64,000 nt of DNA, from NCBI RefSeq assembly GCF_017348915.1, contig NZ_CP071383.1:2108001-2172000 (forward strand), read 5' to 3'. This document shows positions 20,396-29,321 of this stretch, piece after piece. Numbering within the stretch: position 1 is the stretch's first letter; every line of letters starts with the position of its first letter. The position numbers and the translations under genes are program-made. The notes beneath the pieces are model-generated. The model made no database searches. It saw only the letters and a program-made list of their open reading frames with translations, and was not told the DNA's origin. The stretch is from Leclercia pneumoniae. GTDB lineage: Bacteria > Pseudomonadota > Gammaproteobacteria > Enterobacterales > Enterobacteriaceae.

Positions 20396-21322
20396 ATGAA
20401 CAACGTTGAAACCATCAAAGTGGTCCCGGCGCGCTACCCGCTGCGTACCCTGGGGGCCGTTGTGGCGCTCTTTGTGCTGGCTGTGGTCGTACAGTCGGTG
20501 GCCTTTAATCCGCGCTGGGAGTGGGCGGTGTTTGCCCACTGGTTCTTCGACCCGGTCATCCTGGAGGGGGTGGGGCAGACGCTGTTACTCACCCTGATTG
20601 GCACCGCGCTGAGTGTGGTGATTGGCGGCATGCTGGCGCTGGCGCGTCTGTCGTCGTCGTGGTTGCTCAGTGGCCTTGCGTGGGGCTATATCTGGCTATT
20701 CCGCTCGCTACCGCTGATCGTGGTGCTGATTATTCTCTATAACTTCTCGTATCTATACGACACGCTCTCTCTCGGAGTGCCTTTTACGCAGATCACCTGG
20801 GGCCGTTTTGAGACCATTAACGTGCTCGGGCAGTTCTCCACCGCGGTAGTGGGGCTGACGCTGGTGCAGAGCGCCTATACCGCCGAGATCATTCGCGGCG
20901 GTTTTCTGGGGGTGGATCACGGTCAGTATGAAGCGGCCGCCGCGTTGGGGTTACCCGCCTCGCGCCGCACCCTGCGCATCATATTGCCCCAGGCGCTGCG
21001 CACCATTCTGCCGGCCGGGTTCAATGAGATCATCAGCCTCGCCAAGGGGACGGCAATGGTTTACGTGCTGGCGATGCCTGAGCTCTTTTACACCATTCAG
21101 ATGATCTACAACCGTACCCAGGAGGTGATACCGCTGCTGATGGTGGGTGCCGTCTGGTATCTGGCGATCACGACCGTCCTTTCGGCTATTCAACACCTGG
21201 TGGAGCGCGGCCTCGCCCGCAGCGAGAGTCGCTCCGCGGTCAACCAGAACCGCAGCGCCAGCCGCAGCCGTTCCGTTACTCCCACCCAGACACAGGAGCC
21301 TATCCATGCCAGCCTCTCCTGA
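20396..21322 (+). CDS. Amino acid ABC transporter permease
   Basis: A 308-residue HisM/GlnP-type permease with about five hydrophobic segments. The ABC-interaction loop is EAAAALGLPASRRTLRIILP followed by QALRTILPAGFNE. The unusual Arg/Ser-rich C-terminal tail (from about residue 280) is hydrophilic and not conserved in the family. ATG at 20396 follows GAGGAAGTGACA. Its 3' end overlaps the ATPase start by 17 bases. Only one permease gene is present, so a homodimer is expected. Confidence 0.86.
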   Translation: MNNVETIKVVPARYPLRTLGAVVALFVLAVVVQSVAFNPRWEWAVFAHWFFDPVILEGVGQTLLLTLIGTALSVVIGGMLALARLSSSWLLSGLAWGYIWLFRSLPLIVVLIILYNFSYLYDTLSLGVPFTQITWGRFETINVLGQFSTAVVGLTLVQSAYTAEIIRGGFLGVDHGQYEAAAALGLPASRRTLRIILPQALRTILPAGFNEIISLAKGTAMVYVLAMPELFYTIQMIYNRTQEVIPLLMVGAVWYLAITTVLSAIQHLVERGLARSESRSAVNQNRSASRSRSVTPTQTQEPIHASLS

Positions 21323-22079
21323 AGGACATATTTCAATCACCGGCGTCAGTAAGTATTTTGGACGCCACAAGGCGCTGGATAACGTCTCGCTGGAGATCCC
21401 GCCGGGTTCCGTGACGGTGATCCTCGGCCCCTCCGGCTCGGGCAAATCGACCCTGCTGCGCACCATTAACCACCTGGAGCGGGTGGACGAAGGGTTTATC
21501 CAGATAGATGGCGACTACATCGGCTATCGCCGTCAGGGCGACAAGCTCTTTGAACTGAAAGAGAAAGCGATCCTCAAACAGCGGGTGAACGTGGGGTATG
21601 TGTTCCAGAACTTCAACCTCTTCCCGCATTTGACGGTGCTGGAAAACCTGATTGAAGCACCCGTGGCGCACAAAAAGCTGACCCGTAAAGCGGCAATAGA
21701 ACGCGCTTACGAGCTGCTGGATGTGGTAGGGCTGCGCGATAAGGCCGACGCCTGGTCGCGCCATCTCTCCGGTGGGCAGCAGCAGCGTATTGCCATCGCC
21801 CGCGCCCTGGCGCTGCGACCGCGCGTCATGCTGTTTGATGAACCTACCTCGGCGCTTGATCCTGAGCTGGTGGGCGAAGTGCTGGATGTGATTAAAAAGC
21901 TGGCCCGCTCGGGCACCACGCTGGTCGTGGTGACTCATGAGATTGGCTTTGCGCGCGAAGTGGCGGACCAGGTGGTGTTTATGGTCGATGGCAAAATTGT
22001 GGAGCAGGGTAGCAGCGACGAAGTTTTGAACCGTCCTTCCCATGCGCGTACGCGCCAGTTCCTCTCGAAAGTGTTGTAA
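21306..22079 (+). CDS. Amino acid ABC transporter ATP-binding protein
   Basis: A 257-residue polar amino acid type ABC ATPase. Walker A GPSGSGKST, Q-loop YVFQNFNLFPHLTVLENL, signature LSGGQQQRIAIARALAL, Walker B VMLFDEPTSALDPEL and the switch His in VVVTHEIGFAREV are all present. ATG at 21306 lies inside the permease reading frame's 3' end. Energises import by the permease at 20396 with the binding proteins at 18934 and 22089. Confidence 0.92.
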   Translation: MPASPEGHISITGVSKYFGRHKALDNVSLEIPPGSVTVILGPSGSGKSTLLRTINHLERVDEGFIQIDGDYIGYRRQGDKLFELKEKAILKQRVNVGYVFQNFNLFPHLTVLENLIEAPVAHKKLTRKAAIERAYELLDVVGLRDKADAWSRHLSGGQQQRIAIARALALRPRVMLFDEPTSALDPELVGEVLDVIKKLARSGTTLVVVTHEIGFAREVADQVVFMVDGKIVEQGSSDEVLNRPSHARTRQFLSKVL

Positions 22080-22088
22080 GGAGCGTAG

Positions 22089-22976
22089 ATGAAATATGGA
22101 CTTCTGGCTGGGCTACTCGTATCCACCGCCAGCCACGCCAGCATTGATCTGCAGGCCAATGAACAGCCGCTGACGGTAACCCTCGACAAACAGGCGGTGG
22201 CGAAGATCCCGCCAGATTATCGCTTTATCGAGCCGGGCATCCTGACCGTTGCGATCTCGGCCCTCAATTCGCCCCCGCTGGCGCTCCTGGCCAGCGATAA
22301 CCGCACCCGTATCGGCAGCGATCCGGATATTGCCCGGCTGCTGGCGGGCAGTCTCGGGTTAAAGCTGAAGCTGGTTCCCGTGGCCTGGGAAGACTGGCCG
22401 CTGGGGATCATTGCCGGGCGCTACGACGTGGCGCTGGTGAACATAGCGGTGACGGAGCAGCGTAAGCAGAAGTTCGACTTTGCCACCTATCGCGTGGATT
22501 CGCTGGCGTTTTCGGTGAAATCCACCAGCGAAATAGCGTCGATCAACACGGCCGCCGATCTGGCGGGCAAAAAAGTGATTGTCGGCTCGGGGACGAATCA
22601 GGAGCGGATCCTGCTGGGCTGGAATGAAGAAAATATTCGGACGGGGCGCCAGCCGGCGCTGCCGGTCTATCTGACGGACGATGCCTCGGGCAATCTCTAT
22701 ATACAGTCCGGCAGGGCGGATGTCTTCTTCGGGCCGCAGTCGGTCTCAGCTTACAAAGCGGCCCTCACCGGCAAAACCCGCGTGGTCGGGTTAGGGCCGA
22801 AGAAGGCTTATGTGGCAACCACCACCAGGAAGGGCAATGGCCTGGTCTATGCCCTGCAGGCGGCGCTGGACGGAGCCATCCAGCGCGGGGAGTATCAGCA
22901 GGTGCTGGCGCGCTGGGGCGAGCAGGGCGAAGCGGTGGAACGATCGGAGGTCAATCCGCCGGGGATAACCTACTAA
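22089..22976 (+). CDS. Second ABC transporter substrate-binding protein
   Basis: A 295-residue family-3 binding protein with a short signal peptide (MKYGLLAGLLVSTASHA, cleavage near residue 17). It is a paralogue of the protein at 18934: IPPDYRFIEPGILTVAISAL parallels LPKDYRFAVPGKFTVAVAAL, and both end in a VERS/IPHSEVNP(A/P)G motif. Two binding proteins per importer also occur in the B. subtilis ytm operon (YtmJ, YtmK); this would widen substrate range. Confidence 0.85.
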   Translation: MKYGLLAGLLVSTASHASIDLQANEQPLTVTLDKQAVAKIPPDYRFIEPGILTVAISALNSPPLALLASDNRTRIGSDPDIARLLAGSLGLKLKLVPVAWEDWPLGIIAGRYDVALVNIAVTEQRKQKFDFATYRVDSLAFSVKSTSEIASINTAADLAGKKVIVGSGTNQERILLGWNEENIRTGRQPALPVYLTDDASGNLYIQSGRADVFFGPQSVSAYKAALTGKTRVVGLGPKKAYVATTTRKGNGLVYALQAALDGAIQRGEYQQVLARWGEQGEAVERSEVNPPGITY

Positions 22977-23016
22977 TGCTGCTCTACACTTAGGGTTTCT
23001 CTTGCGTGGAGGCAGC

Positions 23017-23634
23017 ATGATTAAAGTCTATGGCGTACCCGGCTGGGGCTCGGCAATCAGTGAGGTGATGCTGACCCTCGCCGATATTCCGTATCAGTTT
23101 ATCAACGTAGAGGGCTTTGACGCCCCCGGGCCGCAGCGCGAAAGGCTTGAGCGGCTTAACCCGCTGTGCCAGGTGCCCACGCTAGAACTGGAGAATGGCG
23201 AGATCATGACGGAGACCGCCGCGATTGCGCTGATGATCCTCGACCGCTGCCCCGAACTGGCGCCGCCGGTAGGGCACAGTGAACGTCAGCAGTTTCAGCG
23301 CTTACTCATCTGGCTGGTCGCTAACGTCTATCCCACCTTTACCTACGCCGATTATCCGGAGCGCTGGGCGCCTGATGCACCGCAGCAACTGCAAGAAAAC
23401 TGTCGGGAGTATCGCAAATCGCTCTATCTGTGGCTGGATAACCATCTCAAGGCCACGCCGTGGGCCCTTGGCGAACAGCTCACCTTACTCGACGCCTACC
23501 TTGTGGTGAGGCGTAGCTGGGGGCCGCGCGGCGAGTGGTTCGCGGCCAATACCCCCAAAATCGTCGCCATCGCCGATAAGGTGAGCCTGCTCGCTAAACT
23601 GCACAAGGTCCTAAAAGCTAACGAGATAATCTGA
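23017..23634 (+). CDS. Glutathione S-transferase family protein
   Basis: A 205-residue GST. N-terminal thioredoxin fold (residues 1-78) with the cis-proline segment CQVPTLELENG and the gamma-glutamyl binding ETAAI; all-helical C-terminal domain with LTLLDAYLVVRRSWGPR (N-capping Asp). No catalytic Cys or Tyr is evident at the usual first-helix site (VPGWGSAIS has Ser/Trp). ATG at 23017 follows GGAGG. Last gene of the collinear cluster, 40 bases after the second binding protein; it could form or break glutathione thioethers related to the cluster's substrate. Confidence 0.8.
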   Translation: MIKVYGVPGWGSAISEVMLTLADIPYQFINVEGFDAPGPQRERLERLNPLCQVPTLELENGEIMTETAAIALMILDRCPELAPPVGHSERQQFQRLLIWLVANVYPTFTYADYPERWAPDAPQQLQENCREYRKSLYLWLDNHLKATPWALGEQLTLLDAYLVVRRSWGPRGEWFAANTPKIVAIADKVSLLAKLHKVLKANEII

Positions 23635-23670
23635 TAGCGTGAAAGGCTAACTGATAAAGGAGCCCTGCTT

Positions 23671-23901
23671 ATGCCACACGTTGATATTAAATGTTTCCCG
23701 CGCGATCTGAATGACGAACAAAAAACCGCTCTGGCAGAGGAGATCGCCGAGGTGATCGTTCGTCACCTGAACAGTAAAGATCGCGCTGTTTCCGTGGCGC
23801 TTAACGAAGTTCAGGAAGCGGACTGGAAAGCGCAGGTCTGGGATACGGAGATTGGCCCGAAGCTCGACGAGCTGATTAAGAAGCCGGGATATTCTCTGTA
23901 A
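23671..23901 (+). CDS. pptA: 4-oxalocrotonate tautomerase-like protein PptA
   Basis: A 76-residue tautomerase with catalytic Pro at position 2 ([13 protein letters not shown]), closely matching E. coli PptA (YdcE, 77 residues) through [16 protein letters not shown] and LIKKPGYS. PptA enolises phenylpyruvate-type keto acids in vitro as a dimer; its biological substrate is unknown. In E. coli it sits just before yddH and nhoA, marking the return to backbone order here. Confidence 0.93.
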   Translation: MPHVDIKCFPRDLNDEQKTALAEEIAEVIVRHLNSKDRAVSVALNEVQEADWKAQVWDTEIGPKLDELIKKPGYSL

Positions 23902-23908
23902 GGCAAAG

Positions 23909-23936
23909 ACGGTAACGAAGGTTACCGTTTTTTTTT
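23909..23936 (+). terminator. Rho-independent terminator after pptA
   Basis: Stem ACGGTAAC (23909-23916) / GTTACCGT (23921-23928), GAAG tetraloop, then a run of T to 23936. Confidence 0.95.
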
Positions 23937-24046
23937 GGCGGAATTATGGCGCATAGGAGGAGGGCGACATCGGGTCATTCTCTTACGCCATTCACCTGGA
24001 AGGCTTGTGAGTTAATACCATCGCCGCTCTCCGCGTACTGTTTCTA

Positions 24047-24970
24047 TCAAGATAATAATCTTTTAAAACCCCCGGATTTCGCGGCAAAAAGCTCGCTCAG
24101 CCAGTCGATAAAGACCCGTACTTTAGGTGTCAGATAGCGTCGGTCCGGAAAGAGAACCGAGACCGGTTTCGATGCGGTGGTGTAGTCAGAGAGCACTTCC
24201 ACAAGTCGGCCGGCGGCGAGATGAGGGGCCATAACCGCATGGATACCCTGGATTATCCCCAGCCCCGACAGCCCGCAGGAGAGCATAATATCGGTGTTGT
24301 CGACCAGCATGTGTCTGGCCGGGTGTACCGTCACCGGCGTACCTTCTTTTATAAATCGCCACTTCATCACAACCCGATTGTGCCCGCTGAAAAACATCAC
24401 GGTCTGGTGTCTGGCGAGATCCTCCGGCGTGCTGGGCACGCCATAGTGCGCCAGATATTCCGGCGTAGCGCAGGTGACCAGCCGCGCATCACCCAGACGT
24501 CGTGACACCAGCGTAGAGTCCTGTAATTCGCCAAGGCGGATCACGCAATCAATGCCCTCAGCCACCATATCAACCCGATGATCGGAAGAGGTCAGCTCCA
24601 GTTCGATATCCGGATAACGGGCCTGAAAGTCCCTCAGCGCCGGGATCAGTACGGCATGTGCCAGCGAGAGTGGCGTATCAACGCGTAGTCGACCGCGCGG
24701 AGGACGCGTCGGCGAAAACGATGCCATCACATCCTCCATCTCATGCAGCAACCCTTTCGCCCGCTGGAAAAAGAGCTCGCCCTCAGAGGTGAGGCTGACT
24801 TTTCGGGTGGTGCGACGCAGTAAGCGCGTACCCAGCTCCTCTTCCAGCTGCTGGATGGCTTTGGTCACGGCGGGGCGATGCAGGTGAAGCACATCCGCCG
24901 CCCGGGCGAAGCTTCCCCGTTCGGCGACTTCAACAAAAATGGTCATCTGTTCATACATTCTGGCACGCAT
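24047..24970 (-). CDS. LysR-family regulator (AaeR/DmlR-like group)
   Basis: A 307-residue LysR regulator. HTH about residues 8-66 (SFARAADVLHLHRPAVTKAI, RLLRRTTRKVSLTSEGELFF), then an effector domain (RLRVDTPLSLAHAVLIPALR). ATG at 24970 has a GAGG upstream and is preferred to the ATG at 24958. Divergent from the metallo-hydrolase at 25090 with a 119-base shared promoter region, so that gene is the probable target. Confidence 0.85.
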   Translation of the reverse strand: MRARMYEQMTIFVEVAERGSFARAADVLHLHRPAVTKAIQQLEEELGTRLLRRTTRKVSLTSEGELFFQRAKGLLHEMEDVMASFSPTRPPRGRLRVDTPLSLAHAVLIPALRDFQARYPDIELELTSSDHRVDMVAEGIDCVIRLGELQDSTLVSRRLGDARLVTCATPEYLAHYGVPSTPEDLARHQTVMFFSGHNRVVMKWRFIKEGTPVTVHPARHMLVDNTDIMLSCGLSGLGIIQGIHAVMAPHLAAGRLVEVLSDYTTASKPVSVLFPDRRYLTPKVRVFIDWLSELFAAKSGGFKRLLS

Positions 24971-25089
24971 CGGGATGGCCTCAGCTAACGATTATTACTC
25001 TGTGGATAACAGTGTAATACGAAAGCGCCTCTTTTTACTGCCTCACCAACGACTTATGCTTAAGCCACACCAACCAGAGAGGCCATATT

Positions 25090-25965
25090 ATGCCGTTAAC
25101 ACACCAGGTTCAGGCACCCATGGTCAACCGGAAAAAAGTGGGCGATAGCATCGTTACAATGCTCAGCGATGGCTACCTGGATGGGTCGTTTGAGCTGCTT
25201 TCGGGGATCAGCGGCTCAAAAACCGAAGCCCTGCTGCAGGCGCGGGGCGTGAGCACATTGCCACGTATGAACATCAACATCTACGTGATCCAGACCGGGC
25301 AGCATACGGTGTTGGTGGATAGCGGCGCGGGCAACTTCAAAGGCTGGGGCGGGCGGCTGCCGGTGGCGCTGGCGGCGGCAGGAATTGATCCCTTGCAGAT
25401 CAACACCGTCCTGCTTACACATGCCCATCCAGACCATATCGGTGGCCTTGCCGGGCCGCTCGCCACGCCCCATTTTCGCCATGTTGAACGGCTGTTTGTG
25501 CACGAGCGTGAACTGGCGTTCTGGCGCAACAAAACGATGCAGGCCAGCGCACCAGAGAGGTTTAAGCCCTCGTTCGAGCTGGCACAAAATGCCTTTGCCG
25601 CGTATGACGACAGACTGGTGACCTTCACACAGGAAGATATTTTGCCCGGTATTCAGGCGGTGCCACTGCCTGGTCACACGCCGGGGCATACCGGCTATGT
25701 GGTCGGGAACGCGCAGGATTCGCTATTAATCTGGGGGGATATCGTCCATTTCCCGCATATCCAGGTGGAGCAGCCGGATGTCACCATTGCCTTTGACAGC
25801 GATCCGGAGACCGCGGCGGCAACGCGCAAACGCCTGCTTGAGCGGGTAGCGACAGATAATCTCAGCGTGACCGGTATGCACTTCAATTCACCGGTAAGCG
25901 CCAGCGTAAAGCGCGGCGATGCGAAATTTAGCCTGCAATACGACGGCGGCTCCCCGGCGTTCTGA
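25090..25965 (+). CDS. MBL-fold metallo-hydrolase
   Basis: A 291-residue metallo-beta-lactamase-fold hydrolase. Zinc-binding motif THAHPDHIGG lies near residues 115-124, with further ligands in PGHTPGHTGYV, LLIWGDIVH and the late GMHFNSP. Proteins of this group include quorum-quenching lactonases and other esterases; no specific substrate is evident. No signal peptide, so cytoplasmic. Divergent from a LysR gene, and convergent with the ArsR gene 19 bases downstream. Confidence 0.82.
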   Translation: MPLTHQVQAPMVNRKKVGDSIVTMLSDGYLDGSFELLSGISGSKTEALLQARGVSTLPRMNINIYVIQTGQHTVLVDSGAGNFKGWGGRLPVALAAAGIDPLQINTVLLTHAHPDHIGGLAGPLATPHFRHVERLFVHERELAFWRNKTMQASAPERFKPSFELAQNAFAAYDDRLVTFTQEDILPGIQAVPLPGHTPGHTGYVVGNAQDSLLIWGDIVHFPHIQVEQPDVTIAFDSDPETAAATRKRLLERVATDNLSVTGMHFNSPVSASVKRGDAKFSLQYDGGSPAF

Positions 25966-25984
25966 TGTCGCTGGCGCGCCTGAC

Positions 25985-26305
25985 TCAGGCGCGCGGAGCC
26001 TCGTTATTCATCACCCGCAACAATGTTTCCAGCAGGCCGGGAAAGCGATTATCCAGATCCTCGCTGCGCAATGAAATCATATTTTCTCGCCCCTGTGGCC
26101 GCTGCCAGATGACCCCGCTGTCGCGCAGTACGCGCCAGTGGTGTGTCATGGTCGATTTCGCGATATCCGGCGGTCGCAGGGCGTTGCAGCTTGCTTCGCT
26201 GCCGTCTGCAAGCTGGCGGATGATGGCGAGACGCAGCGGATTACCCAGCGCTAAAAGCACGTTTTCCAGCTGTATCTGTTCCGGTTCGGGATGGTTAGGG
26301 ATCAT
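25985..26305 (-). CDS. ArsR-family winged-helix regulator
   Basis: A 106-residue small regulator. HTH region LLALGNPLRLAIIRQLADGS, then IAKSTMTHHWRVLRDSGVIW and wing RPQGRENMISLR. It has one Cys (ASCNALRPP) but no ELCVCDL-type metal box, so a non-metal ligand is likely. The start is the ATG at 26305 behind CAGGAG. Divergent from the elongation factor G paralogue, so autoregulation and control of that gene are both possible. Confidence 0.82.
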   Translation of the reverse strand: MIPNHPEPEQIQLENVLLALGNPLRLAIIRQLADGSEASCNALRPPDIAKSTMTHHWRVLRDSGVIWQRPQGRENMISLRSEDLDNRFPGLLETLLRVMNNEAPRA

Positions 26306-26364
26306 AAGGCTCCTGGATAAGGCATCAGTTTGAGCTATACCATTGATAGCGCAAACCTTAAAAA

Positions 26365-26396
26365 ATAGTTCGTACATACTCGTACAGTAGGACTAT
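26365..26396. promoter_or_regulatory. Candidate operator between arsR-like gene and EF-G paralogue
   Basis: Outer arms ATAGT (26365-26369) and ACTAT (26392-26396) enclose a tandem ten-base repeat, CGTACATACT then CGTACAGTAG (26371-26390). Symmetry plus one-turn spacing suggests a dimer binding site for the adjacent ArsR regulator. It lies 60 bases upstream of its start and 69 upstream of the EF-G start. Prediction only. Confidence 0.4.
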
Positions 26397-26464
26397 GATA
26401 GCAGACGAACTCAGACGCGACCATCCCGGTCGCTTACTCACAGTCAACTGACTAAGGACGCATC

Positions 26465-28567
26465 ATGCCCCGACCCATCCCTCTCGAACGTTATCGCAAC
26501 ATCGGTATCTCCGCGCATATCGATGCCGGTAAAACGACCACCACTGAGCGCATCCTGTTTTATACCGGAATGAGTCACAAACTGGGTGAAGTCCACGATG
26601 GCGCGGCAACAACCGACTGGATGGCGCAGGAGCAAGAGCGAGGTATTACCATTACCTCTGCGGCGGTGAGCTGCTTCTGGCCCGGTATGGACCGTAGCTA
26701 TGAACCGCACCGGATTAATATCATCGATACCCCGGGGCACGTAGATTTTACCATTGAAGTAGAACGCTCCATGCGGGTGCTGGACGGCGCGGTCATGGTG
26801 TATGACTCTGTCGGTGGCGTGCAGCCCCAGTCGGAAACTGTCTGGCGGCAGGCCAATAAGTATCACGTACCCCGTATCGCGTTCGTCAACAAAATGGACC
26901 GCCCGGGTGCCGATTTCTTCCGCGTGGTCCAGATGATGGTCGACAGGCTAAAAGCTCACCCGGTGCCGATCGTGATTCCGATCGGGGCGGAAGAGCATTT
27001 CACCGGCGTGGTCGATCTCATTAAGATGCGCGCTATCGTCTGGGACGATGCCACGCAGGGCATGACCTTCAGCTATGCGCCGGTGCCGGATGAGCTGCAG
27101 GCCACCGCGCAGACCTGGCGTGAGCAGATGGTCTCGGCGGCGGCTGAAGCCAGCGATGCGCTCATGAATAAATATCTGGAAACGGGCGATCTGGACGAAG
27201 CTGATATTATCAGCGGGTTGCGTCAACGCACCGTGGCCGGGGAAATCCAGCCCATGCTCTGCGGCAGCGCCTTTAAAAACAAAGGGGTGCAGCGGATGCT
27301 CGACGCGGTGATTGAACTGATGCCTTCGCCGCTGGACGTCCCGGCAATTGACGGGGTGGATGCGAAGGGGCAGGCTGCCGAGCGCCACCCGAGCGACGAC
27401 GAACCCTTCTCGGCGCTGGCGTTCAAGCTGATGACCGACCCCTACGTGGGCCAGTTGACCTTTATCCGGGTCTATTCCGGCGTGCTGAGAAAAGGCGACG
27501 CGGTTTACAATCCGGTGAAAGACAAGAAGGAGCGTATTGGCCGCATTGTGCTGATGCAGGCTAACGATCGCCACGAGGTAGACGAGCTGCGCGCCGGGGA
27601 TATCGCGGCCTGTGTCGGGTTAAAAGATGTCACCACCGGCGACACGCTCTGCGATCCGTCAGCGGTGATTACCCTGGAACGGATGGAGTTCCCGGACCCG
27701 GTGATTTCGCTGGCCATTGAGCCAAAAACCAAAGCGGATCAGGAGAAAATGGGGATCGCGCTGCAACGTCTGGCTGCAGAAGATCCGTCGTTCCGCCTGC
27801 ACACCGACGAGGAGTCAGGACAGACGATCATCTCCGGAATGGGTGAGCTTCACCTGGAGATTATCGTTGACCGGATGAAACGCGAGTTTGGCGTGGAGGC
27901 GAATATCGGTCGGCCGCAGGTGACCTACCGTGAAACCCTGCGCAAAGCGGTGAAAGAGATCGAGGGCAAATTTGTGCGTCAGTCCGGCGGTAAAGGGCAG
28001 TACGGCCATGTTGTCCTCAGCCTCGACCCCCTGGAGCCGGGCAGCGGTTTTGTCTTTGAAGATGCCACGAAAGGCGGGGTGGTGCCGCGCGAATATATCC
28101 CTTCGGTGGAAAAAGGGCTGCGCGAGGCGATGAACAGCGGCGTGCTGGCGGGCTATCCGGTCGTGGACGTGAAAGCGACCCTGACCTTTGGTTCGTATCA
28201 CGACGTGGACTCCTCGGAGATGGCCTTCCGAATGGCGGCGATCTTTGGTTTCAAAGAGGGGGCGCGTCGGGCCGATCCGGTCATCCTGGAGCCGGTGATG
28301 CACGTTGAGGTAGAGACGCCTGAGACCTACGCCGGGAATGTAATGGGCGATCTCTCTTCCCGCCGCGGCATGGTGCAGGGCATGGAGGAGCGGTACGGTA
28401 GCCAGATTATCCGCGCCGATGTGCCGCTGGCAGAGATGTTCGGCTATGCCACCACGCTGCGCTCAATGTCCCAGGGCCGCGCGACCTACAGCATGGAGTT
28501 TCACCACTATGCCGAAGCGCCGCGTAATGTTGCAGAAGGGATTATCGCCAGCCGTTCGAAAGGTTGA
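26465..28567 (+). CDS. Elongation factor G paralogue (second EF-G)
   Basis: A 700-residue translational GTPase, the length of FusA (704). Intact G motifs: AHIDAGKT (17-24), switch I with [13 protein letters not shown] (88-92), NKMD (142-145), GSAFKNKG. The domain IV tip loops [11 protein letters not shown] and [11 protein letters not shown], including the His that enters the decoding centre, are kept, so translocase activity is plausible. It is clearly divergent from E. coli FusA (for example YDSVGG where FusA has YCAVGG, and many changes in domains II and V). It is not in the str operon, so it is an additional copy. Related to EF-G2 types of unknown role; not known from this place in E. coli. 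Confidence 0.9.
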   Translation: MPRPIPLERYRNIGISAHIDAGKTTTTERILFYTGMSHKLGEVHDGAATTDWMAQEQERGITITSAAVSCFWPGMDRSYEPHRINIIDTPGHVDFTIEVERSMRVLDGAVMVYDSVGGVQPQSETVWRQANKYHVPRIAFVNKMDRPGADFFRVVQMMVDRLKAHPVPIVIPIGAEEHFTGVVDLIKMRAIVWDDATQGMTFSYAPVPDELQATAQTWREQMVSAAAEASDALMNKYLETGDLDEADIISGLRQRTVAGEIQPMLCGSAFKNKGVQRMLDAVIELMPSPLDVPAIDGVDAKGQAAERHPSDDEPFSALAFKLMTDPYVGQLTFIRVYSGVLRKGDAVYNPVKDKKERIGRIVLMQANDRHEVDELRAGDIAACVGLKDVTTGDTLCDPSAVITLERMEFPDPVISLAIEPKTKADQEKMGIALQRLAAEDPSFRLHTDEESGQTIISGMGELHLEIIVDRMKREFGVEANIGRPQVTYRETLRKAVKEIEGKFVRQSGGKGQYGHVVLSLDPLEPGSGFVFEDATKGGVVPREYIPSVEKGLREAMNSGVLAGYPVVDVKATLTFGSYHDVDSSEMAFRMAAIFGFKEGARRADPVILEPVMHVEVETPETYAGNVMGDLSSRRGMVQGMEERYGSQIIRADVPLAEMFGYATTLRSMSQGRATYSMEFHHYAEAPRNVAEGIIASRSKG

Positions 28568-28613
28568 TTATTGCAGTAAATACCCTCGCTCCATTGGGGC
28601 GAGGGCCAGGCGG

Positions 28614-29186
28614 CTATTCCGCCGCCTTCACCATCTTACCGCTGGTCACAAAGGTCCCTGCGCCCAGGTGATGCAGCGTATTGCGCTTATCCTCATCAAA
28701 CTGCCAGCGTCCGGCGGCAAACGCCCGTTCATCTGCGGCCGCGGCCACCACTTCGCCAAACAGGGTGTCATATTTCTCGGCGGCGGAGGTCACCGGTAAT
28801 AGCCGACACTCCATCCATGCCAGACACTTCTCTTCAACGACCGGCAGCCCCAGCACCGGGCCGTTAATAACCGGGATCCCGTAGCAGTTAAATTTATCTT
28901 CATCCCGCCCGCTGACGCTACCCACCGCGTAGGTCCAGTTAGCGGCGGCAACGCCCGGCACCACAATGCCAAACATGCCGCTGCGCTCAATCAGCTCGCG
29001 AGACCAGGCGCTTTTATCCACCACGATGGCGATACGCGGCGGTTCAAACTCGACCGGCATCGACCAGGCGGCCGCCATAACATTACGTCGGTCAATCTGC
29101 TCATCCCGGCTGGTGATCAGCACCGTAGGGCCGTGGTTCAGCAGACGGCTGGCATGTTTTAACTCGACGGGGCGAAAGTGGCTCAT
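28614..29186 (-). CDS. yddH: Flavin reductase-like protein YddH
   Basis: A 190-residue flavin reductase-like split-barrel protein. FMN-binding features include GPTVLITSRDEQIDRRNVMA (start of the barrel) and VDKSAWSRELIERSG. Length and context (pptA before, nhoA after) match E. coli YddH (189 residues). Activity in E. coli is not established; relatives bind FMN. No dedicated terminator is clear in the 46-base gap to the EF-G gene, which holds an imperfect GC hairpin (28583-28605). Confidence 0.88.
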   Translation of the reverse strand: MSHFRPVELKHASRLLNHGPTVLITSRDEQIDRRNVMAAAWSMPVEFEPPRIAIVVDKSAWSRELIERSGMFGIVVPGVAAANWTYAVGSVSGRDEDKFNCYGIPVINGPVLGLPVVEEKCLAWMECRLLPVTSAAEKYDTLFGEVVAAAADERAFAAGRWQFDEDKRNTLHHLGAGTFVTSGKMVKAAE

Positions 29187-29321
29187 AACAACTCCTCAGT
29201 ATTAGCGCCAGGCCATTAAACCTCTGAAGCGCAGACAAAATCAATACGCAACATTTTGTTCATGGTTTTGTCACATAGCCACCCTACAGTGACGGCACTA
29301 AATCCCAAAGAGGATAACAAT

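Noticed and set aside
18934..22976. Assembly duplication of the two binding-protein genes
   Set aside because: The proteins share motifs but differ at most positions and in signal peptide, so they are diverged paralogues, not a repeat artefact.
26465..28567. Reading the EF-G paralogue as the house-keeping fusA or as a tetracycline/fusidic acid resistance gene
   Set aside because: It is not in the rpsL-rpsG-fusA-tufA context, and TetM-type proteins differ more in domain IV. Resistance cannot be claimed from sequence alone.
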